This document shows, one piece after another, positions 9,264 through 20,039 of a stretch of DNA of 64,000 bases. A model generated the notes under the pieces. It saw nothing but the letters and a program-made list of their open reading frames with translations. It searched no databases and was not told where the DNA came from. Made by a program: the position numbers and the translations under genes. The first letter of the stretch is position 1. Each line of letters starts with the position of its first letter. The stretch is from Dactylonectria macrodidyma (Eukaryota; Ascomycota; Sordariomycetes; Hypocreales; Nectriaceae), in NCBI GenBank assembly GCA_020744425.1, contig JAGMUV010000014.1:1116001-1180000 (forward strand), in the 5' to 3' direction.

Positions 9264-11756
9264 TCATAAGACATATACGTAGGGGTCAAGTTCCTCCGCA
9301 AATTCCAGCAACGGCTTCGAATCTTGCGAGCTAAGCCACAAAGCCGCTCGGTTCGCCGCCCATAACCCAACAAGAGCAATATCCTTCTCAGAGATACTAA
9401 TTATCTTCTCGCCCGAAGGTGCTCTGACCAAAGTGTCACTAAGCTGCCACGAGCGAGAACTGGTCCTGGTCTGCTCGTCCAAGTACCACTTGAGCCGTTG
9501 CGACGTGTACTCGTACTCCAAGACACCAACCAGTTTCTCTCTCTCTTCCCTTTCTATCGTCGCAATTTCACGGACCTTGGAGGTGTGCTCCCAAAGAGCA
9601 GTTTGTTCCCATTTGGGAACCCACCTCTCGATCAAAACCATGCCCGGTTGCTATAGAGGGCTATTAGCACTTGTAGACATCTTGGCCTAGAGGGATCCTA
9701 TGGCTTACCGGATCAAGTTGATAATCTATACGGAATAATTTCAGTGTTGCAAGATTGAGATGACGGAGAGACATCCGCGTCCAGGTTGGTCTAGGATCGT
9801 CCGTGTTACGATCACTTTCACTGCCGGCATCAGAATCTTCGACTTCTGACTCCGACTGTGAATTTTTCCTCTCCCAATATTGCCGCTCCATCTTCTCCAG
9901 ATCATCACGTAGCCCTGAAATCTTCTCAGATACTAGGCGGTCATCATCTTGATCTTCCGTATTTTCCTTATCTAGCCTTTTGCAGACCTTTTCAACCATC
10001 TGCCTGAAAGAAACATCCATGAGAAAAAGCGTTCCTATTCCGATACGCAGAGGTAGGACCTCGGAATCTTGAATTGGTGTCGAGAGAGATTTGTCAAAGC
10101 CAGGTAATCGGCAAGTTTCTGGGGATGAAACTTGCTTCGAAGCATCCATCTTAACGCTTTCGAATTGGGGTTGACTCCAACTGAAGCGGCAAATACTAAT
10201 CCTCGAAGAGATTCGTGCGCCAGTATTCCTATAGCATTCTTCAGTATAGATACCCAGAACTTGTCTTTCCAAATCAGAAACCCCCAGTCGTCCCAATTGA
10301 GGCTCAGCAGGGCTACAAGAGGTTGTTCAAAATCTTTCCTGGGAAATGCATAGCTGAAATCCTCAGCGCGTCTCGAGTAGTATACCCAGGATCCCCGAAT
10401 TCTCAAAGTGGCATGCTTTAGGCGTCGCTCTTCAGGATCCTCCTCCAATACATGATCATCTTTGTCAGACATTTCTTCCTCATTGTTTCCATCTTCATCC
10501 CATTGACGCGGGTGCACAGGGGCAGTGTCGAGTGGGAGGAATTGCAAAACTTTTGGCTCTGGGATACCCAGACACTTCATAGCGTTACCGATGGATATAG
10601 GAATATCGAGCGACTCCTGGAGGGAAAAGGCCGTCAAGTTTTCCACGGCATCTTCATCCCTGAAAAACCGCTCGACCTTGTCAACTTCACCGGCAGGTCT
10701 TTCCATGGAGATGACAGTTTGCCTCCCCTCTGAAATGCGGCCATACGGGAGGAAACCATGTGCTAGCCAGAAGAGCGTCTGCATGGAAGACCCGTCAGTT
10801 CTTTCCGATGTCCCTGGCGCAAACATCTCTCGCGCAGTATGCGGAACGAATGAAATAGATGTGAGATAACTCCATGAGCCTTTGTGCCGTCCAAGGCCTT
10901 GCATCGTACCAGTGATGCCATGGATCTTTGGTTGAGCCCTCTTATCCAACATCCACTCACCGTAGGCGCTGCGCCGCAAAGATATGGCCTCATTGTCAGT
11001 ACCGTCGAGGCTGCTGTCATCGGAACTGGTGACGGATGAACCCGACTTTCCAGATGAAGACCATGCACGACGTGCCCTCTTTCGTACCCATTGGAACTCC
11101 GCGGCCTTTTTATGGTGGTGTTTCTCATCCACCATCTTGAGTTTGAAGTGTTGAAGAGAAGCCCTCTCGCCATTGAAGTCTCGCCTGATGCCCGTCTTTT
11201 GCAGTACTCCTTTATCCATGCGCTTCCCGTATCGTCCTAGCAAGCCAAGCAACAAAATCCAATGTTTGTTAACTACCAATGCCGTACGACTATTGACGAC
11301 TTCTAGTGAGCCATCCGTGGTGACACGAAGGTCGACCGGGGCATTGCTCGACCCGTCGCGCACTTGATATGCTTCAATGACCTCGGCGAGTTTTGCCCAG
11401 CCAGTGTTCCAAGGCAGGTAGTCGCGAGGTCGCAGAACCCAGCGGCCTAGTGAAGCACGCTGCGGCACCAGCGCCGAGTTGTCTGGCTCATTTGTGATGT
11501 AGCCATGTGCGAGGTTGGGCACACGAATGCGGCGGAACACGCGTAGGCCTCTGGTCAGGCGAAACCCACGCGTCACGTACTTTTGTGGCAGATCTTGCAC
11601 CGCGTTCATAGCCCGATTGCTGTCGCTGAGCGATGCTTGGATAGCGAGCAAAGGCGCAACCACGCCGAGGAGAGCGACGATGGCTACCGCAGCTCCAACC
11701 CAGGTGCCGATGTTGCTGGCGACATCCAGGGCATCGGGGTTGCTACTTTCCGACAT
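9264..11756 (-). CDS. Large uncharacterised protein with one N-terminal membrane segment
   Basis: The main exon begins at 11756 (MSESSNPDALDV) and codes for a hydrophobic helix at about residues 16-45 (NIGTWVGAAVAIVALLGVV), then a long soluble part with acidic and Ser-rich stretches. The frame changes somewhere between 10.06 and 10.20 kb; a 47-bp GTATTT...TTAAG intron is phase-compatible but not convincing (see findings). The sense continues to DYQLDP at 9709, then a clear intron at 9651-9708 (GTAAGC ... CTATAG, with TGCTAATAG as branch site) leads to QPGMVLIERWVPKW and the stop at 9264. Total length is about 820-840 residues. No known domain is recognised. The length and repeated Trp-rich motifs (LNWDDWGFLIWKDKFW) suggest a conserved fungal family of unknown role. 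Confidence 0.65.
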
Positions 11757-12330
11757 CTCGGTGGTTACAAGTGCGAAGGACTCGGCGATAGGGATTTAGT
11801 TGCTGAAAAACACGCGTCTGATTCTCACGCTGGCATTGTGAAGCTGTGAGATCTGGTTTGCCTTTTTGTGTCCGCAATTGAGGCGGGCGGTCGGCTAGCT
11901 CTTGACCAGATCATCTACGAGCTCGGAGCTTAGTGGTTGGATCTTCAGGCGAAAGACCGCGGCTGAAATTTCGCAGAACGGTCACGCCCTCGTTTCGAGT
12001 AATGCTGATGTCGGCGAAGGGATTTTTCGCGTCACGAAAAGACATACCCAATTACTTACGTGCTGAGGCTGAGCAGCTGTTTCCGAAGACGGGTCATGAC
12101 AGCAGGGGTTGGATCCTTAGGCATCAAGACGCTCGGGCACACAGGTCCCTACCAATGCCTGAGAGCACAGGAACCAGCGAGGAGCCACTGGTGAAGGCGA
12201 CATGGATTAATTCACTTACAGGGCGACAAAATGACAAAAAATTGGTATCTATTTGGCTTCATCTATCTACAGGTATGCGCATATTAGTCTACTAGTTTAG
12301 CTTGTGCTTCATGATTCTCTTGCTCTTCCA
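11757..12330. other. Intergenic stretch between two minus-strand genes
   Basis: It contains the upstream region of the unknown membrane-anchored protein and the 3' flank of the TetX-like gene. One 120-codon frame here has no recognisable protein character. Confidence 0.5.
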
Positions 12331-13590
12331 CTAATGGCCTTCAGGCAAGCCACCGTTAGCAGCCATCTCCACAAACATCTTAAACATATTCGCCAATTTC
12401 TCTGCGCCGTTCTCAGATAATAACATCTCCTGGTTCTTTTCTGTCTCATCTGCTTTCTCACCCGCCCGCGCCAACATCGCCCTCTCGAACTCGCGTATCC
12501 GTGGGTCGATAGCCTCGTGCCATGCTGATGCGTCTTCTGCGTCAAACACTCCTCCCAGCGCATGCGCAAGATCCAGTGAATCCGCAAGCGCCAGGTTGAC
12601 GCCTTCTCCAGCCCATGGCGGTATCAGGTGTGCTGCGTCGCCAATCAATGTCGCGCCTGTTCGGTGCTCCCATCCTTCACCAATGTGAAGCTTGTACAGT
12701 GGTAGAATGTCAGCCGGGCCGCCGTTGTCCTTGGTGTCTTCGTCGCATGCTGTAGCCAACAGTTCCTGTAGCTCCGGAGCCCATTTTCCGAACAGCTTGT
12801 CGTCGCTCAGCAGCGTCGTCTTGACTTCAGCCGCTGTCTTCCCTTGCAATCCGGCTACTTCGGCCCAGTTCTCCTCCGGCGTGCTGACAGCGGCGTACAC
12901 TCTGATCGAGTCTTGCGGGCCACGATGGGTCAGGATGCCGTTGCCGCCACCGAGAGCGAAAAGAGCGCCAGAACCATTCAACTCAACCAAGTGAGGGAAA
13001 TTCGTCGAAGCGTTTCTCACTGTTGATGTCACGTACACCACGCCAGTGTATTGGGGCTTAACTTCGGTGAGCATCTTGCGCACTCGAGACCAAGCACCGT
13101 CGGCACCAACGACAAAGTCGTATGTCGCAGTGCCGTTCTCACCAAGGTCGAGTGTGATCTCAGTTGCACCCGTGGTGGCGTTACGGGAGTCGCGCACAGC
13201 CGTGATTTTATGGTTCCATTTGATGTAGTCCGAAGGGAGGTTGTTGAAGAGTATACTGGCCAATGCATGCCGTGAGATTTCGGGACGACTCGCTAGCTCT
13301 CCATTGTCGGTATGCAAGACGGTTCCCTTGACATCAAGGACGCGACAAGCCTCCGAGCAGTCCCCTACTGCAGCCTGAAAGTCGTCCCATAGGCCACACT
13401 CGCGCATCACCTTCAATCCAGACTCCTCGTGAAGATCCAACATGCCAGAGGGCTTGGCAAGTTCTTGCGGTGTCATCTTGTCGCGTAATTCGTAAATGGT
13501 GGAGTGGATGCCCTGCTGCTTCAACAGCAAGCTGAGGGCCAATCCAGAGGGGCCGCCGCCAACAATGGCAATCCTTGGTTGAAAGGGCAT
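12331..13590 (-). CDS. FAD-dependent monooxygenase, TetX/salicylate hydroxylase-like
   Basis: A single exon of 419 residues if the start is the Met of MPFQPRIAIVGGG at 13590; the frame also extends upstream to 13659, but the extra 23 residues are unlike the family. The Rossmann motif IAIVGGGPSGLALSLLLKQ, the DG motif VVGADGAWSRVRK and the second FAD motif GDAAHLIPPWAGEGVNLALA are in the order typical for class A flavoprotein hydroxylases (PF01494). The last motif is closest to the TetX/TetX2 group that fungi share with bacteria. It probably hydroxylates a small cyclic compound with NAD(P)H, and could act in detoxification or secondary metabolism. The gene is intronless, like the two FAD genes at 3.4-6.6 kb. 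Confidence 0.85.
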   Translation of the reverse strand: MPFQPRIAIVGGGPSGLALSLLLKQQGIHSTIYELRDKMTPQELAKPSGMLDLHEESGLKVMRECGLWDDFQAAVGDCSEACRVLDVKGTVLHTDNGELASRPEISRHALASILFNNLPSDYIKWNHKITAVRDSRNATTGATEITLDLGENGTATYDFVVGADGAWSRVRKMLTEVKPQYTGVVYVTSTVRNASTNFPHLVELNGSGALFALGGGNGILTHRGPQDSIRVYAAVSTPEENWAEVAGLQGKTAAEVKTTLLSDDKLFGKWAPELQELLATACDEDTKDNGGPADILPLYKLHIGEGWEHRTGATLIGDAAHLIPPWAGEGVNLALADSLDLAHALGGVFDAEDASAWHEAIDPRIREFERAMLARAGEKADETEKNQEMLLSENGAEKLANMFKMFVEMAANGGLPEGH

Positions 13591-15135
13591 TTTGAGTGCT
13601 TGTGTGATAGTGTGTGTTGTTCTTCGAGATCGATCGTGCGTAGAGATGCGCCAAGACAAGCATATTATTTGCAGACAATCTCACTCTTCTTATACTTCTT
13701 TTCTCACTGCGGTGGACATCATATTTCTCCGGCGTCAACACGGACAAATATCGGCGGTCCCAACTGTCCGTTCCATCCCCGGATTTCTCGGGCACTCGGA
13801 AGTGCTAACCGTCTCTAGACTAGCGCCGGTTTGCTTTCGGGCCCGACCGAGAGCGATTCGCATCCGGATTCAGTATCATCTCATCAAACATGTCCTGTAA
13901 CATTTATACCACGATGTAGTGTGCTCACTGGGTTGGTTTATTTTGAGGTTGAAATGGACGGTCAACCGGAATATCTGATTTCTTTTCTTGCTAGCTGCCT
14001 AGTTGCAGCTCTGGCTCCCATTTTATCTGTTTTGTTTTGCTGGTCTTGTCTGACCTCGCTCCGCTACGCATCCCTCCTGCCCTACGGCACCGTCACTTTG
14101 GGTGGTGGTGTTGTTCTTGTCCCCCTGCACAATACAATAGTTGGAATCTTTATGCTATGCTTTTGATGGCATTTTTAATCGCCCATAATAGGGTACAAAA
14201 CCTAGATTGAGATAAGAGTCAAATCTTACTTCGGTCCTCACAAGAATCGAGCATTTTCTTAACAAGGCACTGTCCCTCATGCTGTTCAGACCCAAAGCGG
14301 GATAGATTTCCAGGTTGTATCACGCATCTGACCACTCTTTACCTCTCTGATGATGGATTTCGTATACGCTTCATGGATTACAACTCAAACGGCGAATATG
14401 TTGAGCCCGCTGAGGTTCTGCAACTACGTTGAGCCATAGCAGCCTTCAGTCCACTTCCTAGACTCAGAATTACCCACCATACGATTCAATACATTATTCA
14501 AACCGCCCCAACGGCCCGATTACACCCTCATATTCTGTTGTTAGCTTTCACTTATCAAACAAATGAAACAGTTCCCCATTAAGGCGCGGCATACTAGAAA
14601 GGTGTATCAACTACGTCCTGAAGACAGAAAGAAACCACCACTGTCAAGCCTGGTACATCTAAGTAAGCTCCCCGCTGCCTTTGTCCAATCTACAATACCG
14701 CCTCACAGCCAACCCCCAAGAAATACAAAAACTTTGTGGAGATAGTCCATCCCATTTGACTGCCCGCAAACATGAGCTGTGCAGTCGCTAGCAGATCGTC
14801 ATCGTCATTATGAGCACGAGATGTGAAGCAGGGCGCTTCAATACTGGCTACCGACGCCTGAATTACACGTTTAGTCGCTGTAGAAGCTACCCGGAGCCAT
14901 AGGTAACATCAATATTAAAAAGCAATCCGGATCGAAGAAGCAAAGCCAAACAGATTTAGCGACAAGAGGTAGTGCTATGAGTTTATGGTTCAACTAATTA
15001 AGTCTTCCCTGCCTTGTAAAGCTCATCGTATGTCTGTCCACCAGCTGTATTTCCATGGTCGTAATCATAAGTGCTAGCATAATGTAACTATCGAGACATA
15101 AGTATCTGTATGGACGGGAAATGGGAAGGGGGTAA
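13591..15135. other. Intergenic stretch, no gene recognised
   Basis: It contains the promoter of the TetX-like gene. A 70-codon hydrophobic frame near 13957-14166 is not supported by any family resemblance. Confidence 0.5.
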
Positions 15136-15396
15136 TTAACGGACATCGGTTTGCTTGTCTTGCAGATACCCGTCCACGTTGGGGCTGCTACCAAAGTGCA
15201 CCTGGCCGTCACCTCCCCCCGAGGTTGCGTCGACTGTACTAATGGCGTCCATGGCATCCGAGGCATCCATCACATCCATCACATCGCCAACAGCCAGGAT
15301 GACGTTACCAATGCCGGCTGTCAAGACACCCACAACCGCATGTCGAATGAGTGATCGGCCCACTATGCCAAGAAACAGGTCGGTCTTTTCACCCAT
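15136..15396 (-). CDS. Possible small protein of 86 residues
   Basis: The frame MGEKTDLFLGIVGRSLIRHA starts at 15396. It has a hydrophobic middle (VVGVLTAGIGNVILAVGDVM), a short Asp/Met-rich repeat (DVMDVMDASDAMDAISTVDA), and a Gly/polar tail ending in DKQTDVR. The regular composition speaks for a true protein, and small glycine-hydrophobic proteins of this sort are common in fungal genomes. No family or function is recognised and no intron is evident. It stands alone in more than 2.9 kb of otherwise empty DNA. Confidence 0.45.
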   Translation of the reverse strand: MGEKTDLFLGIVGRSLIRHAVVGVLTAGIGNVILAVGDVMDVMDASDAMDAISTVDATSGGGDGQVHFGSSPNVDGYLQDKQTDVR

Positions 15397-16604
15397 CTGG
15401 ACGTGTTGAATGCAGCGGTACTAAAGAGGAATGGGACTGTACGTCTGACGTTGAGCAATCTTGAAATGTTTTTGAACAATGTGGAATTCAATTTGCAATT
15501 CAGCTGCCATCTGTAGTGCTTGGCGTGTCTTTTATATGTAAATTCCGCTTACATCAGGGCGTTTGTGGGTGCCACCTGCCGATGAGCGCTTCATGATCTC
15601 TCCTGCATAATCTGCTACTAGTTCATTCAGCTGAATGCCGTGGCTGGATGGCTCGCGTACTCTGCCACAGCCTTATCTACTATTCTGCGTCTAGACCAAC
15701 AGCTCATTCGGCACTGCCTCAAAAATAGCAAGCCATTTGGAAAGAGAAAGAAACAATTACCTCGTCAAACACCGCTATCGAACTTTGTCGAGCGAAAAAA
15801 GGGTGAATCTATTGCATACATGTGACAGCTAGCTAACCACTCACGTTGTGGGAAAGTAGCCATCAATGCTAACCCGCGGCGCGGCTGAGTCCTCGTACTG
15901 AATATTCCAACTGATCACACCAAACTAAGGTTAAAGTGTACCAGCTAGCTAACCACTAATGTTGTGGGGCGGCGGCCACCATGCAAGCCGGAGTCACAGC
16001 TGAACAGAACACTTCGATTATCACATCAATCTAGCAGTTAAGAGTGTTGAAAGCCTCGTATTAAGATTTACGGACTATTGGAAAGGCTTGCATATTTTTC
16101 AAGCCACAATGAAACCATTGACGGCCACAAAACGTGCGGCTCGTCGTGGCGTAGACCTGCTATCGCGGCAATGTGTTTGTTCAAGTTTAGTGCTTTTTCG
16201 TCGGAGGGATGGTGGAGGCAGGTTCAGCTGTTAGTCCATACACCTAGTGAGTCTGCCTCGACCTAGTCAGTCTGCCTCAATGCCCAAAGTAGCAATCCCA
16301 TGCGCAGTGAGATGATCGCTTGCAGCCGCGTTTCAACCCACAGGGCAGGCTCTATTCGGCGGATAAGAATATCACATCCAGTTGCATTCAGTTAGAAATC
16401 GGATCAAACCCAATGGCACAAAAAGGCGACGTTGCATCAAGGTAGCATGACCGCCGACCTTTGGCTCATATGATACACACCTCAATGTCTCGTCTAACGA
16501 GACTCTGTTGTTGGAATCCATCGAGTTTAAATCTATCGGGGTATCTCGCTGCTACCATACTCCTCCCCTCGTACGTTCGCCGCTTCCAGCTTCTCGTGGG
16601 CCTA
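15397..16604. other. Intergenic stretch with a diverged direct repeat
   Basis: No gene seen. It holds the 27-bp direct repeat listed next and the 3' flank of the P-type ATPase gene. Confidence 0.5.
15826..15968. repeat. Direct repeat of about 27 bp, two copies 116 bp apart
   Basis: CAGCTAGCTAACCACT followed by ...GTTGTGGG occurs at 15826-15852 and again at 15942-15968, with two mismatches in 27 positions. Function unknown. Confidence 0.8.
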
Positions 16605-19600
16605 CTAAGACAACGTCTCGCTGCTCATGTCAGAGTTGTAAAACTGCTCAAATACCCTTGCCTCCAAATCCTCCTCTCCAGAACCCTTGCCCTTCTGGCT
16701 CATCATGTTGTTCTTCCTGAGGTACACTCGCTTCGCCCATTTGTACAGCTCAGCGCCAGCGAAGAACAGCATCGTCATAGCCACGATGATTCCCCACTCG
16801 CGGTCGACGTTGTAGTGCAGGAACACGCTGTGGTTAAGAACCGGGATATAAATGGTGGGCACAATGCTGACGAATCCGATAACCACGGACCAAAAGAGGA
16901 ACTTGTTGCGCCAGAGCCGGGTTGCCCATGTCTTAGTGTCAGTGAATGCGCCGTCCAAGAATGAGCGTCTTGAGTCGACAAGCTCCCAGGCGAAGAGGAG
17001 GAAGATCCACATCATGCTGGAGAAGCATGTGGTGCGGGCGCGGAACACGGCGTTGCAAGATTCTGAGTACTTGATATTGCAGTTGCTGCCAAGTTGTCCA
17101 TCGTTCATTCCGAATAGCACAATCGCAAAGCTGCCCAATAGACAAACGGCCATGAGAATGCCGTAGGCAAGGATATCGACCATAAATTCGGGCGTAAAGA
17201 CGCCATATTTGAGCTAGGAAAGGCGGTTAGCAAATTGCGTATTACAACATGCCCACGAATGTATCTGCACGTATGATCAGGTGACTTACACTCTGAGGTG
17301 GTCGGTCCAGAATATCAGGCGTCGCAGATTCGAAACCCAGACCGGTTTCTGTGAAAGCGCCGGCTACCAGCAACATGAACAGAATCTCAATCGGAGTAAC
17401 CTGGAAAATGGAAATTCCTTGAGAGTCTTTGTAGGCCAAGCCCACAAGAAGAGTAGTCACAAAACCAGTATTTGCAGCCAGAACGTGGAGCATGAACTTT
17501 TGGACATTGTCAAAGATGCGTCGACCCTCCTCCACGGCATTCAAGATGGAAGCAAAGTTGTCGTCTGTGAGCACAATGTCGGAAGCACTATTTCGTCATT
17601 AGTGAAAGTCAAAGGTAAAGGGATAAGTGATCCATTTTCACCTTTTCGCAACATCGGAACCAGCCAGTCCCATGGCAATACCAACATCGGCACGCTTCAA
17701 GCTGGGCGAATCATTGACTCCGTCGCCCGTCATGGCAACATATTGGCCGCGGCGATGCAGAGCATCAATCATCCGGACCTTCGTATTCGGGGCGCATCGG
17801 GCAACGACAAGAGGTAGTTGTGGGAGTTGATCAACTTCGTCATCCGTCAATCGGTCAAAGTCATGTGCCGTCATCACGAGAGTCTTGACTACATCCTGCC
17901 GGAGGAGCTCCATTCGCGCCGGGAGAATTCCAACCTCCTTAGCGATAGCGCGAGCAGTCTCCGGGTGATCACCAGTCAACATGTGCACACTGATACCGGC
18001 TTGGTGACACTTGAAGACACTGGGTCGCGACTCCTGACGAGGGGGGTCGTAAATACCGACGAGACCGCGGAAGACTAGGTCGTGCTCAAATTCGTCGCGC
18101 TTGATAGTTCCCGCCTTGATCTCAGCTTCAGAGACGGCTCGAACATCGGATCGGCTTGCTAGAGCTAGCACACGGAGACCCTGACTAGCAAGGGCTTCCA
18201 TATTTGCCAGAATTTGCTCCTTGCATCGTTCTGTAATGGGAGTGGAGGCATCGGTGTAGGTACTCATGGTTGAACAGCTACCAATCACACGCTCGACAGC
18301 GCCCTTGGTGAAAACATGTACATTTCCAGATGCGGTTTCCTGGCAGAGAACAGACATCTTCTTGACAGAGGAATCGAAGGGAAACTCAGCCAGCTGATTC
18401 CAGCCATCATGGTTAGCCACAGAGCGCTGTCCAAAGCGTTCCACAAAGACTCGAATGGCAATCTCGGTCGGATCTCCAGTGGCAATCCATTCCCTGGCGC
18501 TTTCGGATTTCTCGGCGTCCGCTTTCCGTACGGTGGCCAGGTTAGCAAAGGAGGCGACTTCGAGGTAGCGCTGGACTGAAGAATGCGCTTCAAGTTCGTT
18601 GCTGGGAGTGACTGGAGAGATTTCGTGTTTCTCCGAGCCCATGCCCGTGGGTTCGGCGTCGGTGAATCTGACAGTGCCGGCCTCTGGGTTGTACGGGTCG
18701 CTGGCCGTGTCGATCTGGTATGTTCCGTGTCCTGGCAGCCATGCCATTCTCATGACCATCTTTCCTTGAGTCAGGGTGCCGGTTTTGTCGGAGCAAATAG
18801 CTACGAGGCTGTTAGTTATGGTCATTATGTGGCATCAAAATCGGATACATACCTGTCACACCTCCCAAAGCCTCAAGACTTCTCATATTTCTGACTAGAA
18901 CATGTCGCTGGACCATGACCTTGGTTCCCGCCGCCATAGTGATTGTAAGAACCAGAATGAGAGTAACAGGGAGCGTGCCGAGAGCAGTCGCAACGCCGTA
19001 GATGATGACGTCTCGACGTCCTTGAAACTTGTTTGCGCCGAGTACAATCAGAGTACAGACAATGGCGAAGACGAAGATGTAGAGAAACAGACGGGACAAC
19101 TTCCGCTGTAGAGGAGTTCCGACCGTGAGACCAAGGAATCTGCCTCCGAATTCCCAGACTTGCAGACACCAGAATACAAGGTAAGCGAAAACCGAGGCGT
19201 TTCCATTCTCATCTCGCTTGAGAACGCTCTTCTTGCCGTCTTCTACCCGCAACGCAGCGGCAATGGCGCCAATCTCAGTGTACATAGCGGTCGCGAACAC
19301 AACAGCTCGCCCTCGGCCTTTAGTGATGGTCGTAGAGCTGAAAACAACGTTGAGCCGATCTCCCGGGCCAACGTCATCCTCGTCGTAGGTAACTTCGGGA
19401 TCCTTGCGAACGGGAAGGGACTCGCCAGTGAGGAGAGCTTCATCGACCTCAAGGTTGACAGAATCGAGAAGCCGAGCGTCAGCGGGGACAACGTCCCCGG
19501 TCTTGAGGTCGAGGATATCACCAGGGACGAGGTCGGCAACGTTGGCGATTTGGCTTTCGCCTGCTCGGATCACTCGAGCTGTGGGCGAGTTCAGTGATTC

Positions 19601-20039
19601 AAGTGAAGCAATGGTCCGCGCGGCTTGTAGGTCCTGCAGGAAGCCGATGACAATGTTGATCAAGATGAGACCGCCCAACACTCCGCCCTCTACCCATGCC
19701 TGGATAGCAAAACTGGCAGCGAGGGCAAGCAAGAGAACCTGTGAATGTGATTGAGTATAGAGCCAACGACTAAGGTTAAAGTCCACTCACCAGTGTCATA
19801 GCATTGACAATCTGAGCAATGAAGATCTGGAGTGGCTGGACACCCTTCCCTTTCTCGAGTTCGTTGGATCCATACTTGGTCAACCGCTGAGTAGCCTCCT
19901 CGGGACTCAAGCCGATAGTCGTGTTTGTCTGAAGTTCATGGGCAACGTCCTCCGCAGACAAGGCATGTGCCGGGCGAGAGATTGGCACATTAGATTGGCC
20001 AGAGATGTGGTCGCCATGGTCTTGGATTGACTTAGACAT
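16605..20039 (-). CDS. ENA-type P-type cation ATPase (Na+/K+ export)
   Basis: Five exons: 20039-19791, 19738-18853, 18800-17642, 17587-17290 and 17213-16605; total 1066 residues, the usual length of fungal ENA pumps. All four introns are GT-AG, 52-76 bp. Signatures in order are the N-terminal cation-ATPase domain (SAEDVAHELQTN...GLSPEEATQRL), the actuator loop LLTGESLPVRK, the phosphorylation site ICSDKTGTLTQGKMV, the hinge TGDGVNDSPSLKRADVGIAMG, and hydrophobic C-terminal helices such as ILMAVCLLGSFAIVLFG. The intron at 18801-18852 falls just before the DKTGT loop. ENA pumps sit in the plasma membrane and expel Na+ or K+ with ATP, giving salt and alkaline-pH tolerance. The C-terminus (SDMSSETLS) is short and polar. 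Confidence 0.93.

Noticed and set aside
11933..12295. 120-codon plus-strand frame between two minus-strand genes
   Set aside because: Composition is like non-coding DNA; no motif.
13831..14166. 111-codon frame with a hydrophobic middle
   Set aside because: No recognisable family, poor composition at the ends, and no supporting context.
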